A program made the translations under genes and the position numbers. Below the pieces are notes generated by a model. The model searched no databases. It was given only the letters and a program-made list of their open reading frames with translations, and had not been told where the DNA came from. A stretch of 64,000 bases of DNA from Takakia lepidozioides (lineage: Eukaryota; Streptophyta; Takakiopsida; Takakiales; Takakiaceae), in NCBI GenBank assembly GCA_030704615.1, contig CM060731.1, forward strand, positions 64,956,756-65,020,755, in the 5' to 3' direction. Shown piece after piece: positions 24,450 to 38,796 of this stretch. How positions within the stretch are numbered: the first letter of the stretch is position 1; every line of letters starts with the position of its first letter.

Positions 24450-27400
24450 TCAAGAGTCATCAAGCTCTGCAAGTGTCATCCTGGCGTAAGGCAACCAAAT
24501 TGAAGTGGCAGACAGATCCATCTTCAATGCAAAGCACAGACCTCGAAGGATAACCAATGCACGCACTACCTGCATACATATTAATACGAATAAATTTAGC
24601 ATGAAAATTGTAGGGGAATGCACACAGTCAGAACAATGTGTTTGGGAGCTTTTGTTGTCAAATTTTAAGAATTTTGTGCCATGCCTGTCCTACCCATACC
24701 CAAATCGATGTGAGAAAACCAAAGAACAGGTGAAAAATATATGCATCAGGGACATGAATAAGCACTACATAATCAGGAATGTCCTTTAACACTCAAATAA
24801 GACATGGGGAGGCAACAGCATGGATATGAAAACAAATTAAAGGAGAACAAACAATGCTAGGAAACACAATTCGGCAGTGGAAGTGTGATGCAAGTAGTGG
24901 TGTGTGCAAGAAAAGTGCGCAGGTATACCATCCAAATGGCCTGATTGAAGGCGGTAAGAGGAGTTGTGCGCAAAACAGAGTCTTCAGACATGGGGGAAAC
25001 AGTAGCCTCCTGCATGTAGCATGTATCAAACATTATACGAGCCATTGTGGCCAGTCTGCTATCAGACACCACACCCCCATGAATGTCCTTGAACACCAAA
25101 CCCAATTGTAGCAGTGCCCTTGCAATGGCCGTGTCGTCATTGCTTGATAAGGACTGCACCATAAGTGCCAGCTTCTTGCGCATTCCCTTCTCCAGCACCT
25201 TACTCTGCTCACCCCTCATAACCCACCTTCTTGTCAACTTTGTATGCCACATGTGCATATCCCACAACGTTGACTAAAGGTTCCTCTGCTCAAAGCAACC
25301 ATATGGGAGTAAATGACACCAGGCTAGTTAAGGTGGCAGAATTTACTTGGCCGTAGTCCAGCAGCCCAAGTCGTCCATCTGGTAAAAGCAGCAGATTGCC
25401 AGCATGTGGATCTGCATGAAACACCCCATCTACAAGCAGCATCTGCACCCAGGTGCACGTTAGATGACCAATACCTACAAGGTTATGGGCAATCAATGGC
25501 ATGGGTTAAGTCTGCATGGAATGTACCTGACCATAAGCATGCACCAAGTGCTCCAGTGCAGAAACTACCTCAGGTATCCTGTGTCACACCACTTTGCCCC
25601 GTCAGACAAAACTCAGTAACATGCAGTCCTCATTTCACACGTCTGGCATAAAATACCCACCCAGCCATTTCTTCGTTCTTTAAACAGCTCCTGCAGTTAA
25701 CTTGCGACCAGGCAATTTTTGAACCCTTCATATCTGACACTAGCAAAATAAAGCCAATGTAAATTTCAACCTAGTCTACAACCATTGGTGGAATTCCCAA
25801 ATACCTGCTCTGCAATTCTTGTGGTGCATTAGGGTGTAATATATGAGTAAAGGGCACTCCATCCAGCCTCTGTAATAAAAGACAACACAAAACCAGCCAA
25901 TAGTTTAGTCAACCTCTAAAGCCTGAATGCTACAAACTGCGTCGGTGTTATGTGAAAACTAAAATAAGAGAAATCTCTACCTCCATCACAATGAGACGCT
26001 TGGCACAGAGTTCAGGCATTGGTGCAGGGCACACAATGTGGTCAAACCCGTTCGCTCCCAAACTCCGCTTGATTGCCATCTGGATCCCCATCCATTGCCA
26101 TTTCACTGCTTTCATACCCATCTCCATAAAAACTTTCCCCAAGCGCAAAGAAAGAGAGAAATTGCAGCATGGACAAAATAACATGTTCTCCACCATTTGA
26201 AGTCCAAAACACATCCCGACCACGAATAGGAAGCATACCATAAACCAAACCTCACGTTCGAAATCAAATTCCAGTGGTATTGTTGCCTGGATCTCTTTCA
26301 CAATCTACAATTACAAAAGAAGAATTAGTATCCGCTGAAAGTTAGCATTCAGCTGTATATCTGGAATACACACAAATGTGACTATCCAAGCCAAACTTGA
26401 CATATGGTAAACCAGGTACAATAGTGGGGTGACAAGAAAAGATGGAGTGAAGGAATATATGGTTCTGACATCAAGGCTTGTGATGCATATGCGTTAATAT
26501 GACTCCAGGTCAGCTGCATCAGTCCAAGAGATTATCTGCTGGGTATAGAGTGGAGAAAATCTACCTACTCTGTCATAAGACATGCGACTTGCAGGCAAAG
26601 GTCAGATGCCACTTACAGGGACAAGATCACATGGGAGCTGCCCCTCCAAGAATTTTGCCACCTGCAAATTGAGCAGAATATGACAGGCTACACAATTAAC
26701 AGAGTTTGCACAATCATATATGCTGAGGAAAGAGTAAATACTCCCTACAGACATTAGAAGGTAACCCAAGCAAATGTTGCACTAAGTTAAAACCTACACT
26801 AACTCAAACATAGAGGGTGCTGTCTTAACATTTCGTTTTCAATCACAGTCTCAGGCCATCCACAACTGACAAGTTGCCACCACTCCCCACTGACTTCATC
26901 AGCACCTGACAGTGGGTGTAGACATACAGAACTGCACTCAAATTTACGTGCGAACCGGTCTACAAATATTTGTACTGAGTTTCTGCCACTTTCCCGAAGT
27001 AGCAGGAAAATTCAGTCATGATGTCAGTTAGCACTCAGCAGACAACGCTAGTCAAACAGTTAGGTCTTGACGTAAGCATAATACTATGAAGTAGGACCTG
27101 AAATTTCGCTTCACTTATCCTGAGAACATATGAGCCAGCTTGCTCAAAGACTATGCTGGAAGGGTGGCTGAAGCGGCCTCCTGTACCCTGAACATTTGGA
27201 TTTGCACTATCTCCCTTCAAGCAGAGGAAATGAACGTATCACAGGTACAGCTACTGCATGCCACCCATGAGAATTCTTTGTCATCAAGGCACCCAAGAGA
27301 AGCTGTAAAATTATCATACCCATCCAATGTTGCGAAGATCAGATTGCATCACTTTTTCCATGCCCAAATGCTGCACTTTAATTACAACTCGTGTTTCATC

Positions 27401-29457
27401 CCTCAATACACCTGCATGCACCTGTCTTCCCATCCATCAACAATGACAACAATAATTACCACATATTGCACCTTCTTCCTTCTTACTCACCCAAATGGAG
27501 ATTACCTGACTACTGATTTTACAAGCTACCATGCTTGACATCCTCTAAAATCTGAGCCTTATGCTCCTCTCAACTCTTTGAGTTCATCAAGGTACTCATC
27601 AGAACAGCACAACATGTTACCTGAGCAATAGATGCAGCTGCAATAGCTGTAGGATCCACATGCAAGAACACAGCATCCAAGGGCACCAGCCCTTGTGCAG
27701 TGAGTGGCAAAGCGGAATGGCATGGACAGGTGGAAAGCTGTTGCATAATACTGCGCTCCACTTCTGCATATGGACGGGGTGGTGCATTGTCTAGTAGACT
27801 AGACAACCGCCGTGTCCATGGTTCTGGTATGAAGTCCTGTATGTGCAGAGCAAGTAAATGTGAGGTTTATTTGTACTGCTGCGATTCATCCATCAGATCA
27901 CAACCATCCCCTCTGATAAACTTGTTCACACAGAAAAAGCTAAGAAGCAGAGAGAGTAGAGCCACAAAAGAGACTTACAGCTTTTGAAGCCAGAATCTGG
28001 GCAGATTTGACATAAAATCCACTCATGTCCAACACCAATTTATGAACTTTCTCCCCACCCCACTCATGCCGCCCTGCCCATATTTTTTCCTTCTCTTGGG
28101 CTGGCTTCTGCCTCACCTGCCTCTTCGTCCTCATGTATCTGCCCTCCCAGCAGCCCTACGGGCTGCACATAAATTACCTCTGGCTTCTAGTAGCAGGCAA
28201 ACAATCAGCTAAAAAGATAGCACTTAAATTAAAAAAACAACAGAAACTAGGAACAATCAGCTGGCTAACTCTCACACCAAAGAGTAGGAGACATGGCACA
28301 CACACTCAGAAGACAATGCCTGCCCTTCAGCTGGAACACCCAGTTTGCAAACGCAGCTTCCAAAACTCACCTACAGATTCACCCAACGACTTTGACAAGA
28401 GAGAGCTAAAATACAACTCATCCGGCCCTCTCAGCTCAGACTGAACCAAACCAACTGCTCCCTATTTCCAGTTCCTCACCAATTTCTGCCATTTTAAGAA
28501 ACTTTGGCCATCCATCTGTAACTTACCCAAGGTAAATGGGGAGAAGACGACGCCAGAAGCGCGCGGTCCGGTAAACATCAGGTAAACACCAGTACACCAG
28601 GGGCTGTGCAATGGTGAGCCCTAGCACTGGCCCTGCAATATGCTGCACCACCCTCTGTATGGCCTGTGGAATCTCCTTCACTCCACAACATACAGATTGA
28701 GACGAATAAGGTTACCCATTTTGGGAAATTTTTGTTTCCACGAATTATAAATGTCAGAGGGTTTATAAAATGCAATCAAAGACTGCTGTAACCATGCAGT
28801 ACAGACTCAACATTCTGTTCTGGTTGGGCATGCACTGCTCCACAAATGACCAATGCAAGGAATGCCAGCTACTGATCACTATCATCCACTTACAGCCCAA
28901 CGTCGAAAGGTCGGGTTCACAAGTAATACCGGAAGTTTGAGAGGGCCGGAGGACAGCGTACAAATACTCAATGCTTGCAGATAGGGCCAAGCACCGGAGC
29001 AGAAGGATCTGGAGAGCAAGAGCACCCCGATTTTGACAACCATGACAAGCCCTCCAAGGACAATTGCAAATCCGCTTGCTTCCAATTTTCTATCTTCCAC
29101 CCACCCTGTTCTACTGCTATTTAAGAAGACATGAAGCAGGTTCCTTGACGCTGATTCTCCCCGCCTTCTGCCTGCGCGCAGCGTGCCAAATTCTGAATAA
29201 CTTGAAGTTCGTAGCAGAGGGTGATCGTAGGTCTGACTTGCAAGAGCTGCGCACACATACTTGCGACGACCTTCCAAGAGCGTAACCTGCTCACAATTTG
29301 CTCGCTGAAAGACATCCTGAGGCATTGAGCACGACACTGCTTCACGAATCTTGGTTCCCCCAGCACTGTCACTGTTATTACTACTCGATGCCATGGGAAG
29401 CAGTCGCCGATGGTGCCGCCTAATCCGCTGCCGAGCTTCCTTGTCATCCATTCCCAT
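24450..29457 (-). CDS. ABC1/UbiB-family atypical kinase (ABC1K)
   Basis: Thirteen exons, minus strand: 29457-28894, 28675-28527, 28138-27979, 27836-27621, 27421-27320, 26661-26617, 26304-26239, 26079-25981, 25869-25805, 25578-25527, 25442-25347, 25204-24929, 24569-24450. Phases all close, giving 669 aa. In order: variable N-terminus, FWRRLLPIYLGY, KxGQ-type motif as YVKSAQILASK, Ala-rich loop AIAAASIAQVH, catalytic Lys in RVVIKVQH, FDFERE, RLIVME hinge, FHADPHAGN catalytic loop and LLDYGQ metal motif. These are the kinase hallmarks of ABC1 proteins, which support quinone/prenyl-lipid metabolism in plastids and mitochondria. The C-terminal pattern resembles the Arabidopsis At4g24810 subgroup. 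The N-terminal ~150 residues and start codon are least certain. Confidence 0.93.
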
Positions 29458-31480
29458 TGCACTATGTGCTTTACCTGCACTTGTCGACTACAAATAAGGT
29501 GAACAACACCACAACCAACCTTTTCCGTCTCTTACTAAGCCTCATGGCAGGGGAGCGTAGAGGTGGCATGCACAGAATGGAGCACCGTGGCTGGAATCAT
29601 GCTCGACATTAGGGCCGAGCTGCAATGAACTTGGAGCCGAGAAAGCTAGAAACTCGAAGAGAGTACGCACAGAGAAGATAATCGCAGAGCCTTGTCACGT
29701 GGCCGCTACATCTCGTCTGTGCTTCTTGCTTGCTCAACGATGCTATGGATGGGAGAAATCAAAATACAATAAGACTCTAGGGTAGGATGGCCTATTCTGC
29801 ATCATCAGCCGCCGTCAGAGCAGTTCACTTCAGCGATTTGTCAAAAGTGTGGGAAGTTTTGGAAGTTTTGGAGTGGTCAGGATTCTCGGGGAGTCTCCAA
29901 ATCAGCTCAACGTAATCAAATAGAGGCTGATTACATAATGTAGAGATTGAGCTCTCCATCAAGGGTTAAGGAGGCGTCTTCGGAGAGTAGAATGGACACA
30001 TGGCAGATGCATGCAGATATTACATTGCTGCCACAGCCACCTCGCTGCACTGCAGCTGCCACGGCAGCAGTCGGTTTGATAGTCCTGATCTATCACGGTA
30101 AGCTTGTGCCTCTGTCAGGATGCTCAGGATAGCAGGATTGCACAGTATAGGACGTTCGAGGATTTTTCAGCCGCGGGTGTTGCAAGGCTCATTACACCAC
30201 GCTCGGGTCAATACCCGGATCCGTTTCCACAGCTCGGATCCGGCTATGGAGAGACAAGAAAATCAGCGTTCAGAAGATCCTATTCTGTAATTTAAATAAA
30301 ATCGGAGCATGCAGCGTCCTCTTGATTCCTTGTGATTATCTTTGATGCAGATAGCAACTGCAGCAAGACAGAATTGGTGCCAAGAGCAAGCTAAAGTTGA
30401 ATTGATGGCTTAACTGGTCAATCAATTTGTTCGGATTATGGCAGGGATCAAATGTCAGACGCGTACGGGGATGCATACTCTTCGCGATCATCCGATGAAG
30501 GTTTTGGACATTACGGAGATGTTGTGGAGAGTGTCCAGGAAAACAAGGCAAGAAAAGATGCTGATGTGCGGCAGCGCGGTGCGACTGAAGAGCTTCACGA
30601 TACTACGCCTCCTGGTGCAAGACTTCTGCAGTTGCAGTGCAATGTTTAGCGTGTGCTTCATGTTTCACAATGTTTACTGCTTCTGTGTGATGAGCCTGTC
30701 TTGAGTCTCGTTTCTGTGTGATAACAGAGGTGCATGACGCTTTTGACCGCACACAAGGCCATGAGGTTGCGGAGAAAGAAGTGGCTCGCCATAGCACGCA
30801 GGAAACAGCATTCGAGGACGAGGGTGGTGCACAGCGACGGCGTCAAGATCGTGGAACGGTGGACTAGCCTCTTAATCCAGAGCTACTTGAGGGCTACCTG
30901 CGTTTCATCGTGCAAATCAAATAGTGCTCACAACTGAGACGTGATTATAGTACATCTCCCGCTGCAGTTCGGCTTCAAGTCAGCCTCTGCTAGTTTTTCC
31001 TCAAATGCAACTCCTGTAAAACACTTACAAATCTTTCTTCAACTAAATGTGTTCCATGAACACTTAGGCAGTATGGGGCTGTCTACAGCTGAATTTGTCG
31101 TCCATAGCCTATCTTCTTCCAAATCAGGTCTCAAGACTTCCCTTCCCTTCTCGCAATCTTCTTCCTCTAGGCAGTATACATCTCATGTGCAGTATTTTGC
31201 ATAAAATACCTTTTTGTCCATTTCAATTCCTTCTCGCCACATTGCAAACAGTGAAGATATACTTTCTTGTCAAAGTACTCTGAATGTTGCAGGAATGAAT
31301 AAATGGAGCCCGTCCCTTCCCCTCATCATTGGTAGAAACTCCGAAGACAGACAATGATGCATTGCAGTCTGATAAGCATGTACATATGCTCGTTCTACTG
31401 TTGTCTTCTACATAATGCACTGATAGATTTGATCAAATAACGGACAAGCTACATTTGTGGAAACTTGTCCTACAACATCA
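29458..31480. other. Head-to-head spacer plus unassigned open frames
   Basis: Just upstream of the ABC1K start, plus-strand frames run at 29947-30132, ~30120-30295, 30452-30649 and 30728-30870. The last two carry hydrophilic, Asp/Glu/Arg-rich peptide (SSRSSDEGFGHYGDVVES; VHDAFDRTQGHEVAEKEVAR) and are bounded by plausible splice sites (CACG|GTAAGC near 30098, AACAG|AGGTGC near 30727). I could not join all pieces in phase, nor recognise a family. It may be a small divergent gene sharing a promoter with ABC1K. From 30940 to 31480 I see only the probable 3' region of SOQ1. Confidence 0.35.
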
Positions 31481-34400
31481 TCAAGACCTTAACAAAGTTT
31501 TCAAAATTGGTGGCTGCACAGTGAAAGAAAGTGGCACTGTCTGTGAACCCTGTGCATCAGACGCTGGAATAGAAAAAGGAACTTCAAAAGCCAACGCCTT
31601 GTATAGACAAACATTGTCCAGCTCACAGTAATACACCTGCCCCACGCTCAAACACACACCCCCTTGTCACTGTCATGGCTGCCTCAGTCCATATCCCGCA
31701 CTTGACTCTTGTGATACAAAATTACAAACAGGTTCAGTAGCCTAAGCAGTGTAACAATGACCACCTGGTAGTCCAAAGACATTGGGTTGTGAAGACGAAC
31801 TTTGAGCAAACAGATGTGTCGCCTCTCTAGTATCTTACGCAACTTAGAACCCTCCCCACCCTCGAGACACAAGAGAAAGCCAAACAAAGGAATCCAAAGT
31901 ATCCACAGAGGCCGAGTTGTAAGACCTTGCAAGACACGCGCATGGTTACTGTGCTGGATACATCAGAACCCCGTGTGAAATGGAGAGTAGCATTCCCATC
32001 TGGGCCTAGAGCTCCAGTCACAGGTTCCACGACGACAGCACCGTCTCTCTCTACATCCACATCATATTTGCTTGTAGCCTCCTGCAAGGTTGTCATACTA
32101 TGTCAGTAGATAGTGCTGTGCACATGACAGAAGGTACTAACCAAGGAGATGATCCAGTCATAGCCAACCACATTCAGGGCTTTCTCTTTTGCAAAGGGTT
32201 AGAGGGGAATGATACACTCACAGTGGTATAATGAAAACCAGCTGGAAGTGAGATTTGAAGTTGAAGATCACCGCTGACAGAAGCGATGGGATCAATGTGA
32301 ATTATTTGAGTGTCGGCTGAAAGTCGTTGTCGGAGTCTCCTTGGGGCACCAGACGGTGCTTGCACTGGAGGTTGCACCCCTTTTAGCTCCAAGGTGTGCA
32401 TTAGGGGGCCACCTTGTGCTTGAAGATCAAGCACTCTGATGATACTGTTGTTGGTGTCCGCCACATACAGCAATCCTGTTAAGTCATGTTCGAGCCATTA
32501 GCTTCCCCACCTTTGACTTGGCCATTACTACAACCTCATAATGCACACGAGTGAGATCTGTTTATGCCCAGACAAACTCACCATCTAATCCTGGCGCAAG
32601 CCCAGAAGGCTCCGATAGCTGTCGACATCCACACAAAGACAAGTCAGGCCACTAGGACGCTTCGCATGTTCAACTATACAAGCAAGGTCATGAGGTTGAT
32701 TATGGCATTGAAGAGTTGCTTGACCTAACGATATGGTAAATATCAAATGATGAACACCATTTGATTTACCACTTCCACAGATGTACATATAAGTATAACT
32801 AGGCATCATCCCCAATGGAAATTCTTCCTATGTACTAGACTGGAGCCCCTGTAACAAGAATACGAGAGTTTCAGACATCACCTGCCCTGCCAGAGCGGGT
32901 CCATCATGGAAACCTGCAGTTCCAGTGCCTGCAATGGTGCTAACCTTCTGACTCCCTGGCTCCATAACTTTGATCTGCCATGCAACGTGTCATCAGGTTC
33001 TTAAGCATCATCATGCCTTCAACTGAATGACTGTATTACATTCCAAAAGCCTAGGAAAGTACAGACAATATGCCTTCAAGCTGCTTGGAACTGTCTGACG
33101 TCAATGGCCACAAGGGTACGGCAAACAACAACTTCCGAGTACATTCTGATACAAGATTCTGTCAAATCACAAGGATAGGACCAACTATTGGTAAAACCAT
33201 TTGGCCCTCTACATAGAGGTGCATGATCTACAAGCTTTTAAGATGATTCACCGGAAACACCTTCGGCTGCAAATGAAGGGGAGTCCATGATTCACCAACT
33301 TACCATGCCCTCTAATGGATCAATGTTGACAGCTGACTGACAAACTTGATGAATTCCTTAAGCAAAAAGAGAGAGCCAGGTAGCATATGACAGACATATC
33401 ACCCCATTACAATTAAGCTGGCCACACAGTTGTCATGTTTAGCAATATACATTAGCCTCTGCATAAATCCTAGCGTTTTCTTCTTGTATCAAAACCTAAA
33501 ACTTAGAGTAAAGTCTAGAGTGAAGGCTGATCAGTACCTTGTGATTATAGGAATCAGCAATGTAGACCTCCCCATTAGGGCTGTAAAGAACTCCTAAAGG
33601 GTGCTGCAACTGAGCGTTGGATCCCACTCCATCCTTGTCACCAAACTGCAAGTACCCTCCAGTGTGCATTCAGACTATTAGCGAGTAGCATCTACTCTCA
33701 CTCATAACATTGAGTCCTTTCTTGGAACCTCCGGATGGGGTTCTTGTCAAGTGGTTGACTCTTGCATGGGCATAAGATGGACATGCATGACCATGGATTG
33801 CACATGTTAACCAACCCTGATTTGTTTCCAGTGCAAGGTGCTACCATATCCAAGACAAAATGGTACCTGGAAAAGGTTGTCAGCAAAGTTGGGATCGCCA
33901 CCAGCTAGTAGCTTGGCCCCTCCTGTTTCTAGATCCACTCGTCTGATAGAGCTGCTCTCACTATCCGCTATGTACAGGGCCTTCATGTCTGCACTCTATC
34001 ATAAACCTACTGTTCAGAAAGTACATGAATTATTTCACCTAGAAATACACAGTGATTTTTCTCAATTGCAGTGACAGAGACAAAGAAGGATATTTACTGA
34101 AGATCCATATTATGCCAAATACCTCATCAAACCATTTGGACCTACAGAAAACCAGATTCGGAATGGAAATGCCTGGCAAGGAAATCCTGGAAACTCTCAG
34201 TACATGAAGTCAAGTTTACCCACCAACTTCAAAACAGGTTCATACCTGGTGAAAGTGACAGTCCTGATGGCTGAGCAAAAGATGTATCTGAACCTCTACA
34301 TCACACAAACAATACCACAGAGTGCACCTGCAAAGTGTCAGAACCTTTGATATACCTGCCCAAGGGACGACTACTTCCATACTCTTGGGCCAATACTCCT

Positions 34401-37400
34401 TCACAAAATGCTACACTCCCTTTCACCCTTTCCAGCCTGGTACTTTCTCTTATGTGGTGACAGTCCCACTCTGCACATGTCACAGGCAATGCCCCTCACA
34501 GACTCTACAGGAACTGGAGAAGGTGTGTCATGGTCCTCCATGTAGTCCTCATCCATTTGCTGTGACTATGTGGCAAAAGAGGAGAGAACCTGCGGCCATT
34601 CAGATTGCGCTCATAGCCATCTCCACTGAAGACTTTTGTAACACCCTCAGAAATGTCGTGTTGCCAAATCTGATGCTGCCCAGCCATTGCAATATAAAGA
34701 ATGCCATTTTTCGAGTGCAGACATACATCCCATGGCGAATTAAGTACCTGCTTAGCAAGTTCCAACACTGTCAAGTTTGAAACCAGCTTCTCCAAATTGC
34801 TGACAACCTCAACTTGAAGATCCAGTGTATAGAAAGTAGTTGTATGGCAGCTGCTTCTAAACACCATGAGCTCATGTGCAAAGACTAAGTACCTGCGATG
34901 CACCTTTCTTGCCACCTTTGTAATCATTTCCCTTCGTGCCATCCCCAGCAAGTGTCCGGACTGTCTCCTGTACAAAGTCAATCTCCCTGCAACCTCCACA
35001 TCTCTCTTCTCAGCTCTTTTCCCTGATAAGCTATACGTTGTTCACAGGCAAGAAGTTCAAATTGATGCATGAACTGAACAAGTGATGTGCAAGCAGTGGT
35101 GAGAGAGACTTCTCCTCACAGCACAACAGTCCAAGCAGGTCCTCTATCAGCTTATAACACACTACTGGCTCCACAAACCACGGCAACCAGACATGCAATA
35201 TTTAAAGGGCTCTTCAAAAGCTTACTAAAAGGAGGTATCACTAGAAACTTTAAAGTTTGCCACTGAGCAGATGTGAAAAGTTCGCATGGATTTACACTAT
35301 ATTTTCCAGAATAGTCAAGTATGCATGCAGCACTTGCATGGAAGTAAAGAAACCCACCTAAGGGCATGATTCTCAGTGTCTGCAACGTAGAGGACATTCT
35401 TGGTTGCATTGTATGCTACACCCTGCAGGTGCACTCACACAAGCATTTGTCATCCCTCTCCCCATTCGAGGAAATGCAGGTTGATACTGATAACAGTGCA
35501 CAGAGGCTGTAGGACACAGAGGCTGTTTGACTCTCTGTGTCACAGTTTGTCTTGTTAGTTGTGGTCCGGCTTGCTAGATCGTCCTAGTCTCCTTCTGCTG
35601 ATCAGCTTCTGCTCTCTTTCGACTTCTGGTCCTGCTGTGACCCCCAGGGTTATGTCCAGCTCTTGTCTAGCCTTATGGCATCTACAAGGTTATTTTTTCC
35701 TCATTCTAATATGATTTAAGAGGCTCTGTTCCTCTGTTCCTCCATTCTTTTAAAAAACAAGAACAAAAACAAAAACAAGAGTGAATCACAACAAGGATAA
35801 GTTTGAAAGTCCTACCACATTGAATTAGCTTGGAGAAGATTGCTGCAAGGTCAGCTGATTCCTAGTAAAGATCAGTTGGGTTACAGAAAGCCCAAAGAGG
35901 GATGTAATTTAGCTGTAAACGAGTTGATAATTTCATACCACATTGCCCGAACCATACCCAACTCCTAAATTGATTGGAAAGAGCTGATGCACTTGGCTGA
36001 TGCTAAACCAGCTTGTAAGAGCTGATCTGCAGCCAGCTCCGTTGAATGGCCACCTGTCAAGAAATCCCCAGCCCTATCGGGTAGAGGCATCTAACCTGAG
36101 GCTGGTTGAAGGCTGCATAGTCAAAGGAGCCATCTCTCAGTCCTTCTCCACCCCAGCCTCCAACTTGTAAGATAAAGTTTCCATCAAGATCAGTCACTAC
36201 CTGGAGTATCCACCATTGTCATTAGGACTGCATCATCTTCTGGTAAAAACCAATATTACACGGTAAAACGCTTGTGGTTTTGACAAAGACAAAACTAATC
36301 ATCCCAATCAATGTTTTAGAGCCACCATGGGTTTACTTCAATTTATGCTGTTAATAATCTTGAGGTCTGTGCGTGACAATCATAGCAAACGTGCTCAACT
36401 AGAATGCCCTAAAAGGAAGTATCTAAACAAGTCCAAAGAGGTAAGGTTCTAGTGTTGCACAATGCGGTGATGGTTGCTGTCGGAGATGAACAGACGGTGA
36501 TTCACAAGGTCTGTTGCAAGCTTCCCTGGGAACTTCAAAGGGGAAGCCACAAGACGATCATCCTTGTCTTTCTCTAAGGTCTCAACAAGAGGCCGGGCAT
36601 CCAGTTGCTGCTTCTCCCCATAGTACTGCAGTGCCGCCTCCACCAGATCATCCAAATTCTAAAACAAGACAGTCATTCTTACAGTAAGTTCCCTTCCAAA
36701 AACACGTCAAAATCAATGTCAACTTGTCTCCCATACAACCATATGTGACATTACCTGTGGGGGATGATCTCCTATACCAGCACAGGCAGGAGAGCTTATG
36801 TAAAAGTCATCTGGTCATTCGAATTCCACCTGGATAGCATGGTAAATGGTTCTTCTCACTGCTCTGCGGTCATACATTGTGCCTTGACCTACCATGGTAA
36901 TTGATGAGACTCGACAGGACACAGACCTTATAATTCAAAGATTAAAGACAGCACCTGTCGGTGGCCCTCTCCAGCCAGCATGGCAATGAGTTTGCCCTTA
37001 GGGCTCACAAGAGCAAGGGTGGGCCATGAGTTCACACCAAGTTGCCGCCACATGGTCATGTCCCCATCATTTACAACCTGCCAGGAATGCACTTTCCATG
37101 AATCCACCGGTATTCCCACTCATAACCACTTGAAGTGGCAGTGAAAGGCTTGCATGCAGCCCTCTTAGCTGTAGTACACAGAGAGAGGACACAGACAAAG
37201 ACCAACTTTAGAGTGAACGGGTGAACTGGCCTTTTCCAACCAATACAATATTATGTTCTAAAGGAGCAGGTACCCAGGCTATGACTCTGCAGGCCACATA
37301 CCATAGTGGAATTCTATTGGATGTGCTGGCCTGCATCAGAAGCAAGGAAAGGAGTGAACATATCAGAACAGAAATAGAGCCACAATTTGACAAAGAAATT

Positions 37401-38760
37401 CAGTTACTAACCGGGTGAGTGACATTATAGCGCAAGACAGCGTTCCGTATGGCACCTAGATCCTTCTCATTGTCAAACTTGGCCGAATGTACTCCCACCA
37501 CTGTCAACTGCAGCATAGACCTTCAAGAGGTCAACCTGCTGAATGCCTCAATGCTAGCACATTCACATACCAAGAAGCTGGCCATCTGCTACACCATCAA
37601 GAACTGTAATATGAGTCTGCTTGGAATATTACCGGTTGACCTTTGTACTTGCTCTCAAGAAAGGCCAGATCAGGCAGCACATGCATACAATTAATGCAGC
37701 AGTACGTCCAGAAATCCAGCAGCACCACCTTACCCTGCAAGTCCTGCCAACCAACCACCGAAAGAAACTAGGTGACTAACCCCTTGTCAAAGTGCCACAG
37801 CTCTGCTAGTGCAACTCTCAGGGCTTTCCTGACCCATGAATGTCTGCAACAACACCACAGCATGTGCCCTTGTTGAACTTACACCAGCAACTATGGTGAA
37901 AGTTGCTATGGCACACTGGGATTGACTCAGAATCTGAATGCATTATCAGACCCACAACATTGACCTACGTCCCCAGATGTTTCTTAAGGCCTAAGAGACA
38001 CTTGAGGTTCACCTTCTTCAACAATCACAAGCTCAGTCTGATAATTGGCACTGAATACTTTTACTGACTGAATAATAGCTCCATCTCAAAGACTTTGATC
38101 ATACGGAATTATCTGAAAGGAAACCGTACTTCCATTTCTTAATTCAAACATTTGTCCGAATTTACCTTTATGTACAATCTTGTTGAGTTACTTGACCTGT
38201 ATGGTGACTAGCTCTGAAGTTTAAATGGAGGGACCATTCACAACAAACAATGTGTGGTACCTGTCTCCATGCCCAGTGCCTTAGTACCCACAGACCAAAA
38301 CCCCCACCACATCCAAGGGACTCATCCATCCTTTGGCTTTTCAAGCACACCTTTATGCTCTTCATCATTTCCTTGACTCAAATATCCCTTTCTAAGCTCC
38401 TGAACCACTCTTTTAGAAAGCAAACACACTCCTCTTACCTGTTTCATATTTAGCTCTATCATAGGAGTCCCCAACATTCTTCACTCCCAGACAAGGGGTA
38501 GGACACTGCATAGTTTTTTAATCATCCCTCGCCCTCATGTAAGGTATATTCTTTGTAAGTGCTCGCATTTCTAGTGATAGAAGATGGGAAGTAATACCCT
38601 TTTAAGTTGGAGAGGCGTGGTGTTCAGCCACTCGAGCTTTGGCTGAAACTCAGGTACCTGCTGTCCTTTTCCTCTGCAACATCCAAAACACATTCTTGAA
38701 ATGTCACGAAAATTTAGAAGCCATATAACATACACATCTCTCTCGTTATCAAGCCATTTC

Positions 38761-38796
<36 letters not shown>

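Noticed and set aside
24857-24928. Extension of the ABC1K exon through its donor (frame running to 24857)
   Set aside because: The family C-terminus (VVRALVILRGL...) is found in phase at 24569-24450 after a good acceptor, so the extension is intron.
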